7,432 nt of DNA from Myxococcales bacterium. Its GTDB lineage: Bacteria; Myxococcota_A; Polyangia; Polyangiales; Houyiibacteriaceae. The stretch spans positions 533,199-540,630 of the forward strand of contig CP070650.1 of NCBI GenBank assembly GCA_020354595.1, in the 5' to 3' direction. This document shows positions 1 to 5,856 of the stretch, piece by piece. How positions within the stretch are numbered: position 1 is the first letter of the stretch; every line of letters starts with the position of its first letter. Made by a program: the position numbers and the translations under genes. The notes under the pieces were generated by a model. The model worked only from the letters and a program-made list of their open reading frames with translations. It searched no databases and was not told the DNA's origin.

Positions 1-1
1 G

Positions 2-142
2 ATCATCCGCCAGCACCGTTCCACTGCCGGTGAGGATTGCGCAACTGCGCGCACGCCAGGCCTGCACGTCCTGCCGGGCTTCCGGACCGGTAATCCACTG
101 GCCCTGGGCCCGAGTGCCGAGGCGTGGCGTTCCGGCAAGCGC
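2..142 (-). pseudogene. ribD: RibD reductase-domain fragment (5'-truncated, runs off left edge)
   Basis: Read on the minus strand from base 142 towards 2, an open frame of 47 codons includes QWITGPEARQDVQAWRAR followed by SCAILTGSGTVLADD. This is the start of the reductase domain of RibD, the bifunctional riboflavin-synthesis enzyme (pyrimidine deaminase and NADPH-dependent reductase); the E. coli protein, from memory, has QWIT..ARRDVQ..RA..AILT..TVLADD at the same place. The clear similarity covers bases 2-106. Immediately upstream in frame is a TGA (bases 145-143), there is no usable start codon, and the whole N-terminal deaminase domain is missing, so this cannot be an intact gene. In another minus frame, RHASALG (about bases 128-108) resembles the family's GRTAxAxG just before QWIT, which would fit a small frameshift; that part is uncertain. 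It could be a decayed gene, the scar of a rearrangement, or a misjoined contig end. Homology is secure; pseudogene status is inferred. Confidence 0.72.
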
Positions 143-147
143 TCACG

Positions 148-176
148 ATGACAGCACAATTTGCCTCTGTTATGTT
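148..176 (+). promoter_or_regulatory. sigma70-type promoter for the FHA-sigma54 activator gene
   Basis: ATGACA (148-153, five of six matches to TTGACA) and TATGTT (171-176, four of six to TATAAT) are separated by exactly 17 bases. Transcription would begin near base 183, only about three bases before the ATG at 186, so the message would be leaderless or nearly so. This agrees with the absence of any Shine-Dalgarno sequence before that ATG. The regulator itself would thus be made from a housekeeping promoter. Prediction from sequence only. Confidence 0.5.
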
Positions 177-185
177 CCGCTCCCT

Positions 186-2009
186 ATGCCGAGCCTCAAG
201 TGGATTGCGCCGCAGGGTCGGCCGCGTGTGTTTGGGATCTACAAGCGCGTCACGTCGATCGGCAAAGCCGGCGCCAATGATGTCGCGATCGACTCGGACT
301 CTCTGCGACCCCATCATGCCCAGGTCGTCTTTGACGGGCGGGATTTCGCGGTCGAACCCGTGGATGCCGGGGCTGCGCTTCTCGTCAATGGGAAGAAGAA
401 GAAGAAGTCGAAGATCTTCCATAGCGACAAGTTGACGCTCGGGGATGTCGAGCTCGTCTTCTCGCTTTACGACGAGAGCGCAACGCGTGACACCGGCACG
501 GACGAGGAGGCGTCGCACACCTCCGAGATCGAGGGCATGATGAAGCTGAGCGAATTCAATCGCCGGCTCCTCGAAATTCGCGCGATTCCGGATCAGATCG
601 AGGCGCTTCTCGACGCGGTGATCGAGGTCGTGCACGCGAACAAGGGGTTCGTGATCCTGCTCCGCGATGGCGACCCACAAATCGCTGCAGCGCGCAACGT
701 GGACCACAAGACGATCCCGGACGCGGTCACGCAGCTCTCCGACAGCATTCTTCGAAGGTGTATCGACACTCGGCAGCCCTTGATCGTCAGCGACGCGGTC
801 AACGACACGATGTTCAACTCGAGTGAGAGCGTTCTCAATCTTCAGCTCAGCTCGGTCATGGTTGCGCCGTTGATCGCGCAAGGGCAGCTCCTCGGGTTGA
901 TCTACGTCGGCAACGACAACGTCGTGAACCTTTTCGAGCAGTCGAGCCTGGAGGTGCTCACCGTATTTGCCGGGCAGGCATCCTTGATTTTGCAGAACGC
1001 GATCCTGCTGAATCAGCTAACCACCGATCGAGATCGAATCGCCGAGGAGCTCGAGGCGCAGCGCTTCGGAGACATCATCGGCAGCTGTCCGAGTCTGCAG
1101 CAGGTTTTTCGCCGGGTGGAGAAGGTTGCCGCGACCGACATCAACGTGCTGATCACGGGCGAAACCGGCACCGGCAAGGAGCTCTTCGCGCGCGAGGTAC
1201 ACCGCCGTTCAAACCGCTGCGAGGGGCCGTTCGTCGTGGTGAATTGTGGTGCGATTCCGGAAAACCTGATGGAGTCGGAGCTCTTCGGTCACGTCCGGGG
1301 CGCGTTCACCGGCGCGGTTTCCACGAGGCAAGGCAGCTTCCAGGCCGCCAATGGCGGGACCTTGTTTCTCGACGAGATCGGCGAGATGCCGCTCGCGCTT
1401 CAGGTGAAGATCCTCCGCGCGCTGCAAGAGCGCGTCGTTATCAAGGTTGGCGACACCAAGCCCGAGCCCGTCGACATCCGCGTTTTGGCGGCGACCAACA
1501 AGGATCTCGAAGCGTCGATCAAAGAGGGAACGTTTCGAGAAGATCTCTATTACCGATTGAACGTGGTGAATCTGCACCTGCCTCCGCTTCGAGAGCGCGG
1601 CGATGACATCACCATTCTCGCGAAGTTTCTTCTCAACAAGTACGCCGCGGAGTTCGGGGCCAGCGTCAACGGGTTCACGCCCAAAGCACTCGAGGCGATG
1701 CGCAATTACGATTGGCCGGGCAACGTTCGCCAGCTCGAGAACCGCATCAAGAAGGCGATCGTGCTCGCGGACAAGATCCTCATCGGGCCGGACGACCTCG
1801 ATCTTGGGGTGGACCAACAGCGCGCGGTCGTGCCGCTCACGCAGGCACGGGAGGACTTCACGCGCAGCTACATCCTTCAGGTGCTCGAGCGCAACGGTGG
1901 AAATCGAACCCGTACCGCGCGCGATCTCGGGGTCGATCCGCGGACGGTATTCCGCTACCTGGAACGCGAGCCAGACGCCCCAGAGCCGGGTGGACCCGCC
2001 GAGGGCTGA
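186..2009 (+). CDS. FHA-GAF sigma54-dependent transcriptional activator (Fis-type HTH)
   Basis: A 607-residue bacterial enhancer-binding protein that remodels sigma54 RNA polymerase by ATP hydrolysis. Domains in order: FHA (about 10-95), GAF (about 130-275), a short linker helix, the AAA+ domain (about 297-535) and a Fis-type helix-turn-helix (about 560-593). The AAA+ core looks fully active: Walker A GETGTGKE (325-332), the sigma54-contacting loop GAFTGA (372-377), Walker [11 protein letters not shown] (391-400), sensor I AATN (435-438), the arginine region [11 protein letters not shown] (450-460) and [11 protein letters not shown] (510-520). The FHA domain, normally a phosphothreonine reader, has K27 in place of the usual Arg after Gly and R41 where the conserved Ser is expected; H44 is kept. 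Five lysines in a row (70-74) are coded by a perfect AAG repeat at bases 393-407. The frame is open further upstream, but ATG 186 sits just before the FHA fold and matches the promoter; the upstream part has no family resemblance. No receiver domain is present, so input is probably a phosphoprotein via FHA and a ligand via GAF. Target genes are not known; the adjacent lipoprotein genes are the obvious candidates. Confidence 0.95.
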   Translation: MPSLKWIAPQGRPRVFGIYKRVTSIGKAGANDVAIDSDSLRPHHAQVVFDGRDFAVEPVDAGAALLVNGKKKKKSKIFHSDKLTLGDVELVFSLYDESATRDTGTDEEASHTSEIEGMMKLSEFNRRLLEIRAIPDQIEALLDAVIEVVHANKGFVILLRDGDPQIAAARNVDHKTIPDAVTQLSDSILRRCIDTRQPLIVSDAVNDTMFNSSESVLNLQLSSVMVAPLIAQGQLLGLIYVGNDNVVNLFEQSSLEVLTVFAGQASLILQNAILLNQLTTDRDRIAEELEAQRFGDIIGSCPSLQQVFRRVEKVAATDINVLITGETGTGKELFAREVHRRSNRCEGPFVVVNCGAIPENLMESELFGHVRGAFTGAVSTRQGSFQAANGGTLFLDEIGEMPLALQVKILRALQERVVIKVGDTKPEPVDIRVLAATNKDLEASIKEGTFREDLYYRLNVVNLHLPPLRERGDDITILAKFLLNKYAAEFGASVNGFTPKALEAMRNYDWPGNVRQLENRIKKAIVLADKILIGPDDLDLGVDQQRAVVPLTQAREDFTRSYILQVLERNGGNRTRTARDLGVDPRTVFRYLEREPDAPEPGGPAEG

Positions 2010-2020
2010 CATTAATGTCA
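2007..2020. promoter_or_regulatory. Perfect 14-base palindrome, possible operator or activator site
   Basis: TGACATTAATGTCA reads identically on both strands. Its first three bases are the stop codon of the activator gene, and it lies 42 bases before the first possible start of the next gene. A partly overlapping inverted pair TGTC (2016-2019) and GACA (2025-2028) extends the symmetry. AT-rich perfect dyads of this size are typical of dimeric helix-turn-helix regulators. The neighbouring activator carries a Fis-type HTH, so it is one candidate ligand. There is no T tract, so it is not an intrinsic terminator. Binding is inferred. Confidence 0.4.
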
Positions 2021-2061
2021 TAGGGACACCCACGAATTCGTCGGATAATCCCCAAAACACT

Positions 2062-2640
2062 ATGTTTTCTAGGCTTCGGAGCCGCGGCATGGCCTTTGCT
2101 TTCAATTTCAGTGGGATGCTCTCCTTTGCTTCATGTGTGGCGCTGGCCGCGACCATCTCGGCCACCGGCTGCATCGCTACGAATCCCGTCGAGTTCTCCG
2201 AGGCGCAGAACTACCCGCCTTCCGTGGTCAGCCAGCCGACGGCCGAGTACCCGCTGCGCGAGATTGGGCAGCTCGATCTCAGCGTTTCAGCCGAGGAGGA
2301 GCTCCCATTGGATGTGGTCATCCGAGATCCGAACGTAGACCAAACGCTCGAGTACCGGATCTTCCTCAACTCCCCGCCGCCTCCTGCACAGGAGATCCCC
2401 ATCGACGCCGACATCATCGAGCCCCAAGGAGGCTCCGTCGAGCGTCCCGAGACGTTCAGGGTTCCGCACAGCCTCTTGGTGCCCGGCGTGTGCAACAAGA
2501 TCGAGCTCGTCGTCGTGGGCAACTTCGCGAGCTTCGTCGAGCCCCGTCGACCGGTCGAGGAAGGCGACTTCGACGACCGGGTTTGGTGGATCGAGGTCAT
2601 CGACGCGGACAATCCCGTAGTCGAAGTGGAGTGTCGATGA
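2062..2640 (+). CDS. Predicted lipoprotein, unknown function
   Basis: A 192-residue protein with a lipoprotein-type signal: an Arg-rich start (R4, R6, R8), a long hydrophobic stretch, and a lipobox-like ATGC ending at Cys37, the expected site of lipid attachment. The mature part is acidic, contains PPSVVSQPTAEYP, a proline run (PPPP) and a probable beta-sandwich (LPLDVVIRDPN, LEYRIFL, IELVVVGNF, WWIEVID). Cys144 and Cys191 may form a disulfide. I do not recognise a named domain. Start choice is open: ATG 2062 supplies the positive charges a signal peptide needs, but has no ribosome binding site. ATG 2089 is preceded by GGAG with 7-base spacing (2078-2081) but would lack any charge before the hydrophobic stretch. 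A GATAAT hexamer (2044-2049) could be a -10 element, with only a poor -35. The gene lies in the same direction as the activator, 52 bases after it, and overlaps the following lipoprotein gene by 4 bases, so the two are very likely co-transcribed. Confidence 0.8.
   Translation: MFSRLRSRGMAFAFNFSGMLSFASCVALAATISATGCIATNPVEFSEAQNYPPSVVSQPTAEYPLREIGQLDLSVSAEEELPLDVVIRDPNVDQTLEYRIFLNSPPPPAQEIPIDADIIEPQGGSVERPETFRVPHSLLVPGVCNKIELVVVGNFASFVEPRRPVEEGDFDDRVWWIEVIDADNPVVEVECR
2085..2100 (+). promoter_or_regulatory. Weak sigma54 (-24/-12) promoter candidate
   Basis: The stretch reads cGGCAT, five bases, TTGCt. Compared with the consensus TGGCAC-N5-TTGC it matches eight of ten fixed positions, and the GG and GC dinucleotides have the required 10-base separation. 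The start of transcription would fall near 2111, so the palindrome centred at 2013 would be at about -97, the usual distance for an enhancer-binding protein site. Against it: the site lies inside the likely coding start of the first lipoprotein gene, leaving only ATG 2116 downstream, and matches of this quality are expected several times by chance in a window this size. Confidence 0.2.
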
Positions 2641-4346
2641 GGGTACGGTTCGCATTTCTCCTGGTCGCGCTCGCCGGCTGTAGCTTCGATTCCGCCGCCG
2701 TGGTCGAAACCGTCGACAACCGATGCGGTAGCGACGCCGATTGTCAGGCGGGCGTCTGCGACGGCGACATCTGCATCGACGATTCCAATGCCGTGGTGGA
2801 GTTGGTGATCGAGGTCTTTGGAAGCTCCGCCGAAGCGCATGCGGCGATTCCGGCCAGCTGGGTGTTCGAGGCAGAGCGCTTCTCAGGGTCGAGCGTTCGT
2901 GACCTGGTGCTTCCCGCGACACGCGAGGTGCGCGGGACCGTTCGCTGGGACGGGCTCCGAGTACCGGCCACGTTGAGGTTCGTGCGCCGCATGCCTGGCT
3001 CGGTGACCCCGCTCGAGCCGGTGCCCGTCGAAGTCAACACCTTGCGTGAGCCCGCAGGCGGTGACGGACCGGAAAGCTACGACTTCAGTGCGGTGCTCGT
3101 GGCCGGCGAGACGTACGACGTGGTGGTGCTCCCGACCAGCGACATGGTGATGTCGCCGACGAACGCGTCGGCCCCTGCGATCCGTAGCCTGCCACCGCTC
3201 TATCTCGAAGCTACGGTCGAGGGGGGAGACGGGACGGATCCCTTCCGCTTCGACGTCTCGTTTCCAGCGGGCCTGACCGAGGAGTGCACTGACAGCCGCG
3301 AGACCACCTGTACGCTCGAAGCCAATGTCGTGAGCTTTGACGGCGAGGTCGAGATGGCCGAGCCAGGTTTGCAGGTTCGCGCGATCGACGCGAACAGCAG
3401 CCGGGTGGTTTCCTCGATTGCAGAGACGGACGAGTCCGGTCGGTTCGCAATTCGTCTCGGCGAGGATGCCACGGACTATTTGATTCGGGTGACCTCTAGC
3501 GCGGGGCGTGAACCGTTTCCCGCCGTGTCGGTCGACCCTGAAGTGGCGTTTGCCAACGATCCGGTCGAGAAGGTCATCTACATTCCACGGCTGAGCCCGG
3601 TCCAACTCACCGGCCGGGTGAGCGATGAAGAAGGCGCCGCCGTGCCCGGGGCCACGGTTCGCCTGTTGTCCAACGGTATCTTCGGCGAAGGCCAGCTCGG
3701 CCTGCAGGGTTCGTTCTCCAACTCGACCACGACGAACGAGGACGGCACCTTCGGCGTCGAGCTGCTGTCCGGCTACTACGCCCTGACGGTCACGCCGCCC
3801 GACGATGTCGAAACCGCGTGGGGTGTGTTGTCGTCCGACGCGTTGGTGGGGCAACAGAGCACCACCGTCGATCCACTCGTCGTTCCGTCGAAGCTCGAGC
3901 TCTTCGGGTCGGTTCGCACGTTCCAGGACGACGCGGCAGCGGGTGTCGCGGTCACCGCGCGGGCACGGACCAGCACCGAGCTTGCGTCCGCGCACCGCTC
4001 TCAAGAGGCGGTTTCCGACGGCGAGGGTGTCTTCGCGATGCTGATGGACCTCGGGCTTTACGACATGCAGGTGAAGATCCCGTCGGAAAGCGGCTATCCG
4101 TGGTTGGTGGAGCCGGCGCTCGTCATGGAACAGGACTTGGCCCGGAACTATCTGTTGCAGCCTCCGATCCGCATCGAGGGTGCCGTCATCGCAAGCGGCG
4201 GAGCTCCCGTGCCAGATACTCTGATTCGCGCCTCCGTGCTCACTGCCGACGGTTCGTCGACTCGCCTCATTCAAGTTGCAGAGACGGTGTCAAACGAAGA
4301 GGGGAGCTACCGTCTTCTCATCGCACCGCGCCTCGGCGACGAATGA
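2637..4346 (+). CDS. Lipoprotein with Cys-rich motif and repeated carboxypeptidase-regulatory-like modules
   Basis: A 569-residue surface-type lipoprotein. The signal MRVRFAFLLVALAGC has a textbook lipobox (LAGC, Cys15); Ser follows the Cys, which in the E. coli sorting rule means the outer membrane. Next comes a compact four-cysteine motif (C30, C36, C41, C46, spacing 5-4-4, with many Asp), a type common in extracellular proteins of Myxococcota and relatives. The rest is a string of beta-rich modules of the carboxypeptidase-regulatory/CNA-B kind, at about 99-165, 231-287, 323-387, 421-483 and 512-563. They share the pattern G-x-V ... PGATV or similar ... T-x-E-x-G-x-F/Y-x-x-x-L ... Y-x-L-x-V, for instance TTNEDGTFGVELLSGYYALT (364-383). 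C217 and C225 may pair. No catalytic site is visible; adhesion, scaffold or carbohydrate binding are possible roles. ATG 2637 overlaps the previous stop (ATGA) and has GGAG at 2628-2631, spacing 5. The last module ends early (GSYRLLIAPRLGDE) and the 3' end overlaps convergent lnt by 29 bases. Confidence 0.85.
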   Translation: MRVRFAFLLVALAGCSFDSAAVVETVDNRCGSDADCQAGVCDGDICIDDSNAVVELVIEVFGSSAEAHAAIPASWVFEAERFSGSSVRDLVLPATREVRGTVRWDGLRVPATLRFVRRMPGSVTPLEPVPVEVNTLREPAGGDGPESYDFSAVLVAGETYDVVVLPTSDMVMSPTNASAPAIRSLPPLYLEATVEGGDGTDPFRFDVSFPAGLTEECTDSRETTCTLEANVVSFDGEVEMAEPGLQVRAIDANSSRVVSSIAETDESGRFAIRLGEDATDYLIRVTSSAGREPFPAVSVDPEVAFANDPVEKVIYIPRLSPVQLTGRVSDEEGAAVPGATVRLLSNGIFGEGQLGLQGSFSNSTTTNEDGTFGVELLSGYYALTVTPPDDVETAWGVLSSDALVGQQSTTVDPLVVPSKLELFGSVRTFQDDAAAGVAVTARARTSTELASAHRSQEAVSDGEGVFAMLMDLGLYDMQVKIPSESGYPWLVEPALVMEQDLARNYLLQPPIRIEGAVIASGGAPVPDTLIRASVLTADGSSTRLIQVAETVSNEEGSYRLLIAPRLGDE

Positions 4347-5856
4347 GCATCGAGCCGATCGCGAGGAACGAGAGCCAGCCCGGCCAGTCGCCGAGCGCGG
4401 TGTAGATCGTTGCCTGCTCGAGCATGTGAACGTCGACGCGAAGATTCTCGCGAGTGAGGAGCCCGCTCTGCGCGACGACACGGCCGAGCGGATCCACGAC
4501 CGCGCTGATTCCACTGTTTGTCGAGCGAACCAAGTAGCGTCGATGCTCGATGGCGCGGTACTTCGACAGTACGAGATGGATCCACGGCTCTTGTGTGTCG
4601 CCGAACCACGCGTCGTTCGTGAGGTTGATCATCACGTGCGGTTTGGCTTCGGTAATCATCCTCCGCGTGAAGCGCGCGAGAATGTCTTCGTAGCAGACCG
4701 GGGTCGAGATTCGCCAAGGCCCCAGGGTGACCGGACGGACGTGGCTCCCCTTCGTGAACTTGCTGCTGTTCGGGGAGAGCTCGTACAGGATCGGGAAGAT
4801 CTCCCCGAAGGGTAGGTACTCGCCAAACATCAACAGGTATGTCTTGTCGTACGTCGAGTGCACCATTCCATCGGCGTCCATCGCAAACACCGTGTTGTAG
4901 ATCCGTCGCTCCCCATCTACGGCCTCGGTCGAAACGCCTCCGAAGAGAATGGGAGTGCTCAGGTCTTTACGAATACGATTGCCGTTCCACGGAAGGTCAC
5001 GCGGCAAGTTGGCGATGTACGCGGACTCGGGCCAGACGATGAGGTCGAGCTCACCTTCCTGTTCGAGCTGGCGGCTCTGCTCGAGATGCCGACGATGTCC
5101 TTCGACGGCCTCCGTGCGTTTCTCGAAGATGCCCATGTTGACCTGGACGATCCCGAGGCGCAGCACCGGCGCCTCCCTGAGCCGCGCTTCGATCTGGTCG
5201 ATCCGAATCGCGCCGTAGATCAGAGTCAGTGCCACCGCGACCCCCGTGATCCCCCAGGTCAGCTTCGGCGCGGTCCGCGTCTTTCGCCACCAGCGCCAGG
5301 TCTCGTAGAGCGAGAGATTGACCAGGGCCATCAACGACGTGATCAAGAGCGGGCCGCCGACGTCCGCGACCTGCGTCGGCAGCGTCAACATGTGGAGGCC
5401 ATTGGCGAGGTAAGTCGGAAAGAGCGCTGGGTACAGCCACTCCATCAGGAGCAGCACCGGGATCGCCACGGCGGCCGTGGTGAAGCCGCGTCGTCGGAGC
5501 GCACGGTAGAGGACCGCATAAAGCGCGTAGTCGAACCCGAGGTACATGCAGAACGCCAGGAAGAAAGCGGCGCTCCCGAAGAGACCGTAGCCCGAAAAAA
5601 CGTCCAAGAACTCGACCAGCCAGTGGTAGCCTCCGAGGTAGCTGACCGCACCGTACACCCAACCGAGCCCAAGTGCGTGACGCCAAGGGCGTTCGAGACC
5701 GAGCTCGAGCGCTACCCAAAACGGAACCATGCAGACCAAGCCCAGCGGCCAGATTCCGAAGCCCGCCCAGCCGAGGAAATGCAGGATGCCCGCGAAGATC
5801 GCTAGACCGTAGGCCTGGCGTCGGGCGGGAGGGCGCGTAGCGGCGGCGTCGGTCAC
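4318..5856 (-). CDS. lnt: Apolipoprotein N-acyltransferase
   Basis: Lnt performs the last step of lipoprotein maturation: it moves an acyl chain from phospholipid to the amino group of the lipidated N-terminal cysteine, in the inner membrane with its active site facing the periplasm. This protein has 512 residues, the same length as E. coli Lnt. About residues 1-220 form the hydrophobic multi-helix part (likely seven segments), about 231-480 the nitrilase-like domain, and a final helix lies at about 491-506. The Glu-Lys-Cys triad is present: E277 in VWPESA, K338 in YDKTYLLMFGEYLPF and C388 in PVCYED. NLTNDAWFGD (411-420) is also typical. The start is GTG, overlapping the bioA stop by four bases (GTGA); no ribosome binding site is visible, so translation probably depends on coupling to bioA. 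Its 3' end runs 29 bases into the convergent lipoprotein gene, with no terminator hairpin between them. Identification is firm. Confidence 0.96.
   Translation of the reverse strand: MTDAAATRPPARRQAYGLAIFAGILHFLGWAGFGIWPLGLVCMVPFWVALELGLERPWRHALGLGWVYGAVSYLGGYHWLVEFLDVFSGYGLFGSAAFFLAFCMYLGFDYALYAVLYRALRRRGFTTAAVAIPVLLLMEWLYPALFPTYLANGLHMLTLPTQVADVGGPLLITSLMALVNLSLYETWRWWRKTRTAPKLTWGITGVAVALTLIYGAIRIDQIEARLREAPVLRLGIVQVNMGIFEKRTEAVEGHRRHLEQSRQLEQEGELDLIVWPESAYIANLPRDLPWNGNRIRKDLSTPILFGGVSTEAVDGERRIYNTVFAMDADGMVHSTYDKTYLLMFGEYLPFGEIFPILYELSPNSSKFTKGSHVRPVTLGPWRISTPVCYEDILARFTRRMITEAKPHVMINLTNDAWFGDTQEPWIHLVLSKYRAIEHRRYLVRSTNSGISAVVDPLGRVVAQSGLLTRENLRVDVHMLEQATIYTALGDWPGWLSFLAIGSMLIRRRGAVR

Noticed and set aside
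2..151. Plus-strand open frame entering from the left edge (49 codons)
   Set aside because: No recognisable protein; the minus strand of the same bases matches RibD.
30..185. Extension of the activator to an earlier start at base 30
   Set aside because: The extra 52 residues (Arg/Cys/Pro-rich) show no similarity to the family, overlap the ribD fragment and lie upstream of the predicted promoter; ATG 186 begins just before the FHA fold.
3..881. Long minus-strand open frame (292 codons) opposite the activator gene
   Set aside because: Shadow of the real plus-strand gene in GC-rich DNA; the translation is Arg/Asp-rich without any domain, while the opposite strand encodes an obvious FHA-GAF-AAA+ protein.
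2021..2049. sigma70 promoter for the lipoprotein genes using GATAAT (2044-2049)
   Set aside because: The -10 is good but the best-placed -35 (TAGGGA, 17-base spacer) matches only three of six; kept as a remark, not as a feature.
2883..4274. 463-codon minus-strand open frame opposite the modular lipoprotein
   Set aside because: The plus strand has a lipobox, a ribosome binding site, an ATGA-coupled start and recognisable repeated modules; the minus translation is a His/Arg/Gly-rich shadow.
4858..5805. 315-codon plus-strand open frame opposite lnt
   Set aside because: lnt on the minus strand carries the full Glu-Lys-Cys triad and membrane segments; the plus-strand frame is charged low-complexity shadow.
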